Shown here one piece after another: positions 24,623 through 35,249 of a DNA stretch of 64,000 nucleotides. A model generated the notes under the pieces. It was not told the origin of the DNA. It made no database searches and was given only the letters and a program-made list of their open reading frames with translations. How positions within the stretch are numbered: the first letter of the stretch is position 1; the number at the start of each line of letters is the position of its first letter. The DNA comes from Eleusine coracana subsp. coracana (Eukaryota > Streptophyta > Magnoliopsida > Poales > Poaceae): positions 58,950,707-59,014,706 of the forward strand of contig CM064420.1 of the NCBI GenBank assembly GCA_032690845.1. The letters run 5' to 3'. Position numbers and translations under genes: made by a program.

Positions 24623-24846
24623 TAATAACTCATGACTTACGAGTTAAACAGGAATAATTGACAATAACATTTTCATTGCACAGCTTGCATAAAATAACTG
24701 TTTATTATAGCAACTTAACATTTAACACAAAGCATGGGTTGACATCCATAGTTCACACTAACTTTATTCGTCATACCACTTATAGCTACTACACATTTAC
24801 TCTCACTCCTTTTCTTGCTATAGTACATGATACAACACTCTAACGC

Positions 24847-25269
24847 TCATTCAACCGAACAAAGCGCGGAGGTCACTTCCTGATTCCCGGAGTCCTCCAC
24901 TCCTGAACCCCCATCCTGTAGTGATGGAAGCTCGGTGATGTCTATCACCGACTCTGCATCCACAATCTCCTCTGGTTCATCTTCCTCTTTCTCTAGTCGT
25001 TGTTGCTCAAATTCTTGATTCAACATATTATTATGCATTTGAATCAAATCCTCCTCTAGTTGTTGGATCGAGACATTAGCTGTTGCAAGGTGTTGATCCC
25101 TACTTACAAGTTGTTCATCCTTGTCATTTAACTGACTATATTGAATGACCAGTCATTCCTCTCTAACCCGTAGTTGATTTTCCAATTCTGCTATGCGGAT
25201 GTTTTTCTCTTGGCATAAGTGACACTGCTGCCCTTCCGCATCACTGATGCCATTACCACCACTGGCCAT
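24847..25269 (-). pseudogene. Extra ORF B of the gypsy element, coiled-coil, before gag
   Basis: The minus-strand frame starts MASGGNGISDAEGQQCHLCQ and runs 140 residues to a stop at 24847, with one internal TGA at 25153-25155 (codon 39). The protein is predicted coiled coil (IRIAELENQLRVREE, then QQLEEDLIQMHNNMLNQEFE) with an acidic C terminus. It is in a different frame from gag-pol. I know no function. It may be a separate accessory ORF, or an exon spliced to gag. Confidence 0.6.
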
Positions 25270-25628
25270 CTCTGCAGAGCAACAAGATTAACTGGTATTA
25301 ATATCAAAAGGCCTCTAGCGATACAACACATTCATCTGAAAGAAACTGTTAGAACATCTACTTTTATTTATTAGCAACCTAATACATGAGTTTTCTACTA
25401 CTAGTAGTACAAACTGCTATAACGGGGAGGTCTACCGTCGACCTACTATACAATCTGACCTACGTCAGCAAAATGCGGCGACTATCGCCATCTAACTAAA
25501 CAACCCTATCTCCAGCATACTACCTGGTGGCTATACAATCTGACATCCTGTCAGCAAAAATATGGCTACCCTGCTACTCCTAGTCCACTGCTGCTACTCT
25601 CCTACTGCTAGCCTAATCCCCGAACCAT

Positions 25629-26237
25629 CTATTGTGGTGGTGCATGGCTGTCCCCATCTGACACAATATCATCGTTTGGCGCAACAGGGGGTCCCTCAGA
25701 GTCAATGCCCGACACAGGAGCCTTGTCATCCCCTGCCTGTCCCTGCTGCTGCTGCTGCTGCTGCAACTCCTCAAGCTGGTGGTGAAGGTCTAGGTGGTGC
25801 TCGTCAAACATCTGCTGCTCCTGTATAAGGTGTTGAACCTGTAGCTGGAGATGGTCCCTCTGAGCTGCAACGTCAAGTAACACCTCAACAAACTGGTCAC
25901 GTTGCTGAGTGACACCTACTAGCTCACCCTCCACCAGTGTGACCCTCTGGCGAGCCGTGTCACGCTCGTCGGTAAGTCCTGTCATCTGGCCCTCAAGGTC
26001 TATCGCCCCCTAGTGAAAACCATCACGGTCTCTAGTAAGCTCCACAATCTGTCCCTCGAGTGTAGCAATCCGCTGACTGTCTGCTTGAAACTGTCATCGG
26101 TAAATAACACGTTGGTTGTTCCCCTGCTGGGTAGCCTCTACTTGTCGCATCTCTGTGTCGTGGAGCTGACGCTCTAAGTCCACGTTACGTGCCTCCTGCA
26201 CGTCAATCTCGCGCACACATCTGCGACTCCGTGGCAT
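25629..26237 (-). pseudogene. Extra ORF A of the gypsy element, coiled-coil with poly-Gln
   Basis: The minus-strand frame starts MPRSRRC and runs 202 residues to a stop at 25629. Stops inside are TGA at 26094-26096 (codon 48) and TAG at 26010-26012 (codon 76). It is heptad-rich throughout (VDLERQLHDTEMRQVEATQQ, VTLVEGELVGVTQQRDQFVE) with a run of Gln (CAG repeat near 25743-25765) and an acidic Pro-rich end. It is in a different frame from ORF B and gag. No homologue recognised. Confidence 0.6.
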
Positions 26238-26563
26238 CTGCAGGAAAAAGGTTTAACAAGTTAAACACTTCTTTCCACAGTGGAAACAAAGCAACAACAG
26301 TAACAAAACAAAACTAAGTCTAGAGACTTAATCATTAATACCCTAATATTTCCAATTATATGAAATGATATGATGTAAACGGTATACAAACAAAAATTAA
26401 TCAGTTAGTAGTTAGTTACATATTCTAATTCGAATAGCAACATCTACTCGTGACTTCTATAATCTTACTAACCTGTCATTCTCAGTCATGGGGTCCTATA
26501 GAAGTTTTGCAAACAAAGTTTTTGAAAACCGACTTGAGAATGACATGTCGTTGCTCCTGTATT

Positions 26564-26575
26564 ACTTTGATACCA
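26564..26575 (-). other. Primer binding site, initiator tRNA-Met type
   Basis: On the minus strand, two bases after the 5' LTR, the sequence reads TGGTATCAAAGT. This matches the plant tRNA-iMet complement TGGTATCAGAGC at ten of twelve positions. Confidence 0.8.
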
Positions 26576-26577
26576 GC

Positions 26578-29310
26578 TGTGACATCCCCTCCGGGATAAC
26601 CAGGATCACGTACAGGAGGACACTCGATGAAGCGAGTTACAACAGCACATACATTCTTACAAGCCCAAAATATATTACATCATGGTATAATACAACCAGG
26701 TTTTTGAAAACAAACTAGATTTTCATAGCGGAAAAAGCTAAACGAGAATTGTTTTATTCTACTAGCTCAACTACGCTCCCAAAACACGAAGGTCGTCTAC
26801 TGTTCAGGAGACGGGATGCGTTCCTACTGGATGGATCCTCCTTCTGGAAGTTGCCCATCTCCTAGCATATTTTCGGACCAGCCATAGGGATATGGCTCAT
26901 CACCTAAAACCAACATGGACAAAGCCCTGAGTATCTAATATACTCCGCAAGACTGACCCGTCAACAAGGCTCGCTAAGGCCGACACCTAGAATGTATAGG
27001 CCTTTGGCTGGTGGGTTGACTCAAACTTGCAAAAAACAGCACTAATAGTGGATATCTACTTTCATCTTTTAGCTCAGGATTAGGTTCATTAGTAATAAGG
27101 TTTGCATCCTGTAACTATTGCAATTAAGTTTTTGCAAGCAAAGAAATTATTTAACTGAAATAACTTTCCTTCTCTCATTACTCTCAATTATCTACGCTCG
27201 CGCCAAGTGAACAAGCGGTACTCATTGCTGCGAGGTACAGCGACTCGAATCAATTTCAACCAGCTGGGTAAAACCTGACTACATCGACACATACGCACCA
27301 CATTGGTCGTATATGACAACCTTTCTCTCTAACCCCAACCAGAGGTCGATCTGTTTCCAACTTCCCCGGAAATATGGAGACCCCACGTGATACCCGTCCC
27401 AGACGTTATCCGTGAGCGACCACCATTTCCCTCCCGTGAGACTTCAATCTCACCAATAGCCAGCAAAAGAAAGTTGGCTACGTCCTACCACTGAGGAAGT
27501 TAGGGTACATCAGCTTACTGGATCCCATATATCAACATGTAGATCGGTATTGTACAATACTTGTTCACGGAGCCGCCAACGGCTTGGTCCTAAATCCAAC
27601 ACGGACGGGGCTACCAGCTGACAAGACCCAGTCTTTGCCCTTCCCTCTACGGGGTCCGTCCGGTCTCATCAACATCATCATCTTTCATTTGAATTCTCAA
27701 AGATCTCACTCAACTTAAAGCCTCCATGCTTTAAAATCATCCTATATAGTGCTACCGATATTCCTATGACATAAGCATAGTGTCTATCGTGTTATCGGTA
27801 CCTGTATAGTATAAAAACATCATAGGATATGGTAGTGATGTAGGTGGGTGTCAATTAATTCCTAGAACCTAGTGCACAATCATGACTCGACTGATGGTGA
27901 TAAAAGAAAGAATTTAAAACATAGGTGGGATGTACCGGGGCTTGCCTTGAGGTTCGTCCTGATACAACGATGTAGGCGTGGAGTCAGACTCGACAATCAC
28001 CACCTCAGGTCCACTCTCGACCGATTGCTCAACGTTTCCAGGTCCTATACGACGCGTTGATACGTCGCAAGTTAGAGCTAGCAATGCATGTGTGCAAAAT
28101 ACGATGCTCGAAATAATGGTGCAAATAAGCAGTAGACAAGAATCTAATTACTCTTGTATGAAGTATTTCCTTCAAATTAAACGTGATTAAGTTTACTAAT
28201 GACAAGGGAGTGGCATGCTCAATTATAGTTAATTACCCTTAATTATCCCATTATTAATTAATATTAACCTATTAGGGTAAGACATTAATTTAGGAATTAT
28301 TAAATTAATTAGCAATTTAAAGGGCATTTCTAATATTTAATTAAATGCCTAAAAATCATATAAATATAAATATTTAATTTTATTTCACAAAGTGGTAGAG
28401 AAAATTATTTAGAACCTAACAAAATTGGTCCCATGATTTTAGGAGGTCTGAAACTCTAGTTATAATTTATCTAAGTTTCTGAAATTAATATAAAAGAATA
28501 AGCGTGGAAAACGTCATGGGCCACTGTAGCTTGGCCTCATGGGCCATTCAGCGGCCCAGCCGCTACTGGGCTCGGCCCAGTCGCACAGTTGCCGAGTTCG
28601 GCCCAGCAGCCGAGCTTCAGGGAGCTTGGGCTGTCCTCGCGGGCGAGCGCACGGCGGCGCTGCCGTTGTGGCCGGCGCTGCTCCCGAGCGTGGCTCGGCC
28701 AGCCGAGGGCATGGGCGGGAGCGGCGCAGAACCGGAAATTCGAAGGAGGGGTCGACAACGGCGGGGACTCACCGGAAACAGGGCGATGGCGGCGGTGGGA
28801 TGGCTCGGTGTTGGCCGACGGCAAGGGAAACCAAGAGAAAAATGGCTGAAATCCGCGAGCTACGGCGGGAGGCGGTGCTGGGCGACCATGGAGGATGGTT
28901 GGGAGGGGGTCTGCGCGGCGATTTGAGGCGCTGGCCTGGTCGGGGAGTCATTGGCGGTGGCGGGAGCTTGAGCTTCGGCTCGTTTCGGTGGGAGTGGAAG
29001 AGAAAACCGAGAGAGAAAAAGAGAGACGAGCTTGAGAGAGAATTGAGATGAGAGAACGAGAAGGCCGGGTAAAACTTCTCCCCTCGCTGAGCGGTGCTGG
29101 GGCCAGGGGGCCCGCCTGTAGTGCGGCGTGGCACTGCAGGGCGCTCTTGCACGTGCGCTCGTGCCAGCGCTGCCCCGGCGCGGGCGGTAGGCGGCGCTGA
29201 GTGCTGGCGACTGCCATGTGGGGCCAGCAGGTCCTACAATACAGTAAAGGTAAATTTTTTCCAAATTTCGTTTTTTTTTCCTTCTGCTAAAATAAAGCAG
29301 GGCTGTTTCA
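26578..29310 (-). repeat. 5' LTR of the gypsy element
   Basis: Direct repeat of 17122-20102 without the MITE. The distal third (about 28500-29230) is GC-rich and carries an open frame of 140 codons on the plus strand (28504-28926), present also in the other LTR (19307-19729). Confidence 0.93.
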
Positions 29311-30306
29311 AATTCAACACGATTTCACTGAATAAGTAATAACAAGAATAACTGAAAGAGAAAACAGAATAGACTAGTATGAATATGTTTGCATACCAAA
29401 TAACAAGACTAAACTTAAGCAAAGTAAATAATGAATACTGCGTGATACAATAAAAGAGGAGTAAGAAAGCATATACTTTTTTTGCAACGGAGTAAGAGAG
29501 CATATCTGTATCGAAAGATGAAAGAATCACATGTGTGAAATGATTATAGATGAAGTGGTGAATTTCCTATATGTATTTGAAAGTTTTCGAAAGTTTGTAA
29601 GTATTTGAAATTCATAAGTGGAAGAAATCCAACTTGAATTATTCAATACTCTCATTATAGGAGCCTTACAGATAGAATTATTTGGAAGAAAAAAAATAGT
29701 TCCAATAGCAACCAACATGCAGTAGGTGCTAACTGGGAGTTATATATATCTGTGACAAATATAATATACACAATTAGGCTAGAAATATATACTACCTATG
29801 CAAGTACTACTTACTGAGCAATCAACATGGCCAGTAAGCATTATTTCTTAGAACTTGCTAATTTTCAGCTGACTGAAAGTTTGAACAATTTTCAGTCACT
29901 TATGTGAGCCATTAGATCTAGATCCAATAATTTATAATTATTATATATATAATCCTATAAAATAAAAAATTAAAACACAAGGTAACAAACTATTGACTGA
30001 AAGCTTTCAACTGATTGAAAACTAGAAAATATGTTATTTCTTTAACGATTTGGTGTTCATTTTAAATTTGTAGAAATATAAAATACTGAGAAAAAGTGTG
30101 TGGACAAGTGAATAATATCCCATAGAAACATAACAGCCTGCTTTTATCTTCATCAAGATACAACAAAGTAGTACTAATTAGTATATGTTTCTCCAACATG
30201 GCTCCTAATCGAACTAGAAATACACAAAATTTCACGTCACCAGGCAAAAGACTGCAGATTTTGCACCGGAACAGAATGTACACCTAGCTACATCTCATGA
30301 ACATAT
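29311..30306. other. AT-rich intergenic stretch with one MITE; 3' flank of the EFL1 gene
   Basis: No coding frame is recognisable. The last 250 bp before 30307 are the probable 3' UTR of the minus-strand GTPase gene. Confidence 0.5.
29860..30023. mobile_element. AT-rich MITE, TTTTCAGYTGACTGAAAG type, copy 1
   Basis: The left end ATTTTCAGCTGACTGAAAG matches the inverted right end GTTTTCAATCAGTTGAAAG. The interior ATCCAATAATTTATAATTAT recurs in a related copy at 56076-56225. Target duplication not certain. Confidence 0.6.
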
Positions 30307-33300
30307 CTATACTTTCTTAGCTAGAGTCCTCTGTTTCGAGCCGTGCTCCACAACTTTTTCTTCAACATGGAGTCCCTTTCTTCGCCTCACAGAATTCATG
30401 AGTTTCCTAGCCAAGTTTGGTACAGTGCTTGAGCCGTTACCGAATTGTTCGATCTCCTCTTGAGTTTTTGGGATAAAAAAGGGGTCTTGATGAATATCTT
30501 CCCAGTGGCTAAAAGATAGAAACGCACTAGCTGCACCTGAAGTTCCTCTCCTAAGCTTTTCGTACAATTCAGAGCTCTCAGCAATGGGCAAGTGAGCATG
30601 CACTGTAAAAAGTGAAATGCCTTCTTGCATCTCTTCTTTCAGCAGTCTTGATCGGCAATTGTCAAGAACACCTTTTACTCCGCGTAAGTGCTCTCTTGGT
30701 GTTGTCAATTCACAGAAATACATAGGCTCTACAAGTCTTGGTCTGCTCTGAAGAACGGCTGCTCGGCATGCTTCCTTCACCACAGTAATTACTTGCCCGG
30801 TGAACATGTTATGCTCTTCAGAATGAGTGATTTCACCAGAGTTCTCAGGAAATATGTAGGGCTCAACAATGAACGCCAAACCCCACATAGGTTCATCGCA
30901 AATAGGCCCTGCGTTTGTCGCAAACTGAAATCCTGAGAGAATGCTGTTCGTCAGCGATTCAGTCAAGAAAACCTGTTGATGATTCACTGTTCTCAATGAC
31001 ATTGTTTTCTTTATCAGAAGCATTCACAAACCCCAATCTCTCTGAGACATGACATCTACTACTCACGAGAATGCCTTTCCTTCCATCTTGGCTTGCTATG
31101 ACAGGAGTACTTGATTTCAAGTCAGGCAAGAGAAGCAAATTTTGTCCAACATGCAACGGACCGAGGGCCCAGATTCGTTGAAGGTATCCAAGCAGCGTCT
31201 TCCGATACCTCTCAATCACCTCCTTTTCTACTTGCTCTGAGATTGCTTCCAATTCACTGTCGATGGCACTGATCAAGCGGCTCCTAAGCGTTGCCAAGGA
31301 GTTACCGTCATCCTGAGGTAATTGTGATTTTTTTCCCCACAATTATTTGGCCTAGTAATTCTTCACTTTCCTCAAGGACCTTAGTCAGTGCAATGGGAAC
31401 CCTGATGACTTGAACTCTCACAGTGAATCTCCCATTCCGAGTACTCCTCTCAACAACCCCGGATGGAACTTTCAAGCTCCCCATTAAGCCAGCACCTTCG
31501 CCTTGGATGGTCTCCTTGAATGATACCAAGGGATTTGAGACCACCAACTGGACCTTCGCAAATCTCTCCTGCAGATCATTGATGCATCGCTCCAAATGCA
31601 CCGCCCCAGCAGCAGCAAGGACATGCTCTCCTCTCTGCGAGATGGTGTACTCAACAAACGGGTCTGCCTGGTTAAGAAGCTTGAGTCCTTTCACAAGAGC
31701 TCCCAAATCAGACGGGTTGGAAGGCTCAACTGCTACTTTGAGCATCGGTGACACCTGGAACATCATGCTCGAGAAAGGCCAGCAATTCTTAGTCGACGAC
31801 AGTGTCGCGCTCTTGAGCACGTGCTGGCCCAGGCCCTGGATCGCGACGACGTTGCCTGCAGCCACGCTGGAGACCGGCGTCAGGTCCTGACCGAGCATCT
31901 CATACAGGGCGTGCAGCTCCACCTCCTGCACATGCTTGCGCGCCGCTTCGTCGACTTTCACCGGATCATACAGCGGCGACAGCACGAACACCTTCTGCCC
32001 TGCACGGAGGACACCGCTGAACACCCTCGCGAACGCCAGGAAGCAGTCCTCCTCCGACGAGTCGCCGGGACCCTGGCTGCGGTTAAGCGGCTCCCCGTTT
32101 GGCCCCTTGGACGGCAGCGTTGAGTACGGCACCGCGAACATCTTGGACACGAACACGACTACGGGCGCGCTCGTGCTCGCGCTGCAGGACGCCACGCTGC
32201 GCCGCACCCGCTCCGCCTCGGCGACAATGTCGACACAATCGGCGGGCGCAACCTTTCTCTCGGGCATCAGCCTTGCCACCCTGACCGCCTGCGCCGCGAC
32301 GGGGCCGGGCGTGCACTCGACGAGCATCGCCATGACCGAGTCAGCGAGCGGCAGCCACGCGCGCAGCACGGCGTTCAGCGCCACCTTGGGGTCCGCATTG
32401 TGCAGCTCCCGGGGCGACACCTCCAGATTGAAGGTCCGCACCACATTTTTCTCCAGCCAGCTCTGGGCATCCCCATTCAGGCTTCCCTTGGTGTACACCT
32501 TCCACAGCGGGGCGAGCACTTGCTGCACGAACATGGGCTGCTGCCCGTTCGCGCCGCCGCCCATGGCCTCCTTCCCCAGAAGCCGAACCCTCTTCGTCGT
32601 CTTGTCAACGTAGTACGGGCCCCACAGCCCCTTGAGAAGCGCGTCGTAGCTGACGCCGCCTTCCTTGTGCTTCTCGGCGTACAGCTCGGCGAAGCTGTGG
32701 ATGCGGAAGCCCCAGCCGTCGCGGGCGCAGGCGAAGACGACGTTGCCCTTCTGGGGCTGGAAGGCGTCCTCGTCCTCCTCCTCGTCGCTGCCCGGGCGGT
32801 CGTCCTGGAGGAGGGAGGAGAAGTAGGAGTGGGAGCGCAGCTCGGAGTAGATGGAGTTGACCGCGTCGACGATGCGGCGCAGGCGCGCGTAGGCCTCCTC
32901 GGGCGTGAGGCGGAGCTCGGTGATGAGGCGGTCGAGCTTGTTGAGGACGAGGCAGGGGCAGAGGCGCTCGACGAAGGCCTGGCGCAGCGCGGCGTGGGTC
33001 TGGACGCGGACGCCCTTGGCGGCGTCGACGACGATGAGCGCCGAGTCCGAGAGGCGCGCCGCGGCGGAGACCTCGGAGCAGAAGTCGGCGTGGCCCGGGG
33101 AGTCGATGAGGTGCACCCGGTGGACGCCCGTGTGGTGCGCGTGCCGTAGCGCCACGGAGGAGGACTTCATCGTGATGGCGCGCCGCTGCTCCTCGGGGAG
33201 GTGGTCCATGAACCGCGCGCTGCCGGCGAGCTTCGGGTTGAGCAGCCCGCCGCCGCCGGAGGCCACGAGGTGGTCCGCGAGGGACGTCTTGCCGTCGTCC

Positions 33301-33356
33301 ACGTGCGCCATGATGCAGGTGTTCCGCACGAGGCGGGGGTCGGCCACCGACGACAT
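30307..33356 (-). CDS. EFL1: EFL1/RIA1-type ribosome-assembly GTPase, interrupted by two +1 frameshifts
   Basis: EFL1 is an EF-2-like cytosolic GTPase that, with SBDS, releases eIF6 from pre-60S subunits. The N-terminal 682 codons (31308-33356) carry G1 AHVDDGKTS, the RAITMKSSS switch, DSPGH and NKLD, plus the domain II-IV blocks GNVVAIQGLG and RGEHVLAAAG. The frame then continues in the next register (about 30962-31340: QVEKEVIERYRKTLLGYLQR, IWALGPLHVGQN) and in a third (30307-30970: CDEPMWGLAFIVEPY to the normal C terminus KQRTLAKKV). Each shift equals one extra base, near 31338-31342 (ATTGTGG) and near 30972-30976 (ACAGGTTTT). The gene is otherwise full length and intronless. Either the copy is becoming a pseudogene or the sequence has errors. 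In G1 the normally invariant His is Asp (residue 21). Confidence 0.88.
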
Positions 33357-35249
33357 CGCCCCACGGCCGCGGCGCGGCGGTTAGGGCTCGGCGAAGTCCG
33401 CCGCCGCCTCCGAATCCCGAGTTGGGGAATTTCTGTTCGATTCGAGACGGCCGGTTGGGTCAGGAATGGGCCGGGAGGATCGCGAAGTTGGAAGTTATGG
33501 GCCAGTTCAGATTTTGGTTGTATGGAGTAGATTTCCCGCGCGAATATCAATAATCATCACATAAAAAAAGACCATATACACTTCTCTCCTTGAACGCTTC
33601 AATAGACCAGGGGAAACATTGCTCGGGATGTCTCTATAAAAACCACAAAAGAATAGTAACTGATAATATATGTAGCTTTCGTGATGGCTAAGTTATTTGA
33701 AAAAAAATGGTATGTTTTTCTATCAACTAGTCCAGTATGTCTTTTGTTATAGATATGTTGAGTAATGGTGGATGATCAACCAACGCAATGAGACTTGTTG
33801 ACAGAAAAATGTCGTAACTCATGTGTTTCAACAAAATGTCACTACTATATGTTTTATTCATTTTTTTTTGGTTGTTGTCGTTATTGGTTACCTAATTTTT
33901 CGGCTAACCAACGATAAAAAAATAGAGTGGAAGGAATACAATTACTGAAAAGTAATCAAACAATCCACAATAATCAGATATTGAATCTAAGATATCATCT
34001 TCGATTATATGATTGTCCTATTCAGTGACGGAGCTTGCAACATTTTACAAGGGGGGCCAATCTCTTTGGAAATTTAGCAAGGGAGACCATCTTAGTACAA
34101 TTTTTTATAATAAGCCTTGAAACAGAGGGATTCTTATAAGATTTCATGAAATCAGAGGAGTTAATGGCCACTTTAGCCATAACCAAGCTCTGTAACTCAG
34201 TCTCTGCTCCTATCTAAGGTCTGTTTGGCAGAGATTCTAAAATAGCTTCTTGATTGAATTATACTCCTCATATCAAAAAGCTAGTTAAAGAGTTACAAGA
34301 AAAACATATTCTTTTTCTTTCGAAAAGTACTTCTCAAATTTGTATTAGAATCCAAAAGCACAAAAAAAATCATAGTTCTCATGATTTTTCTATCTATTTT
34401 TTATGAAATATATATGAAAAAATCTGTTTTATCAAACATTTTTTTCTAAAAAATCTATTTTTATGTAAAATCTATTTTATAGAGAATTTGTTTTATAAAG
34501 AATCCATTTTATAAAAAAGTCCTGCAAAGGGACTCTTAAATTTAGATGATCTTCCATTGTTTATTCAATATGGTCTTGCTATACGACCATCTTTATTATG
34601 TCTTTCTCTGTCTTTAATTCCTCACGGTTCTCTCCCTTACCCACAATGCTGTTGCTCTGTATCATTGGCATGTGAAAGACATACGATATACAATACTAGT
34701 TAGGCCTACGCGACGGGAAAAACCTCAGCCGTTTATCTAGAAAACAGATCCTCTGATATTCATCAGTGAGACTGCTCCTACTACACATGGGTCATACACG
34801 ACCACTGGCACGTTTGGTGGCCACAGTATCGAATGTCAGAGGATCTCAATCCGTCTGTCCAACCGGCCCCAGCATTCTTGGCATCCCGGCGGTCTCACAG
34901 GAAAGCATATTCCTCCCTCGGACTCTTCTCCACCGCACGTACGCCCACGTCATCGGAGAACCGTGCCGTCTCACACCACAAACTGCGATCCCATTGGTCC
35001 GCCGATCCGAACCCACCCTCTACGCTCACTGACACGTAGACCCCACAAGTCAGCGTCAGATACCGCCAAACCAAGACGCGTCCGGCCTTCCTCCGTCCTT
35101 CCCGAATCAACGCGTGACGTCGTCACCATCGTCTTCCCCAACACCTCGCGTGCCGTGTTGTGCTGCTTGTCCTCCTGTTCGCTCTCCCCAAACTACTCGC
35201 AGCCCCACCCGAACCAGCAAACTCCTAGCTGCGGCGCAGCTAATCAGGC
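33357..35249. promoter_or_regulatory. Shared upstream region of the divergent EFL1 and DGD1 genes
   Basis: The two genes start head to head 1.9 kb apart. The 200 bp next to EFL1 and the 500 bp next to DGD1 are GC-richer and are the likely promoters. The middle (33550-34700) is AT-rich and transposon-like. I see no clear TATA box at the expected distance from either start. Confidence 0.45.
34023..34200. mobile_element. Possible short MITE
   Basis: The left end CAGTGACGGAGCTTG and the inverted right end CTGAGTTACAGAGCTTGG are imperfect inverted repeats about 178 bp apart. No target duplication is clear. Confidence 0.4.

Larger units (their letters stand above)
17122..29310 (-). mobile_element. 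Ty3/gypsy chromovirus-type LTR retrotransposon, complete but decayed
   Basis: Two long direct repeats (17122-20102 and 26578-29310) begin TGTGAYATCC and end CTGTTTCA. They flank a 6.5-kb internal region coding on the minus strand. A tRNA-Met-type primer site sits next to the right LTR (the 5' LTR) and a purine tract next to the left LTR (3' LTR). Flanking bases are AATTA on the left and AATTC on the right, an imperfect 5-bp target duplication. Domain order is gag, protease, reverse transcriptase, RNase H, integrase, chromodomain relic, which defines Ty3/gypsy chromoviruses, probably the Tekay/Del group (inference). All coding regions carry nonsense codons, so the copy is immobile. Confidence 0.93.

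Noticed and set aside
30934..30973. A 40-base GT-AG intron that would repair the second EFL1 frameshift
   Set aside because: It is too short for a plant intron and would remove residues conserved in the family (TESLTNSILSGFQ).
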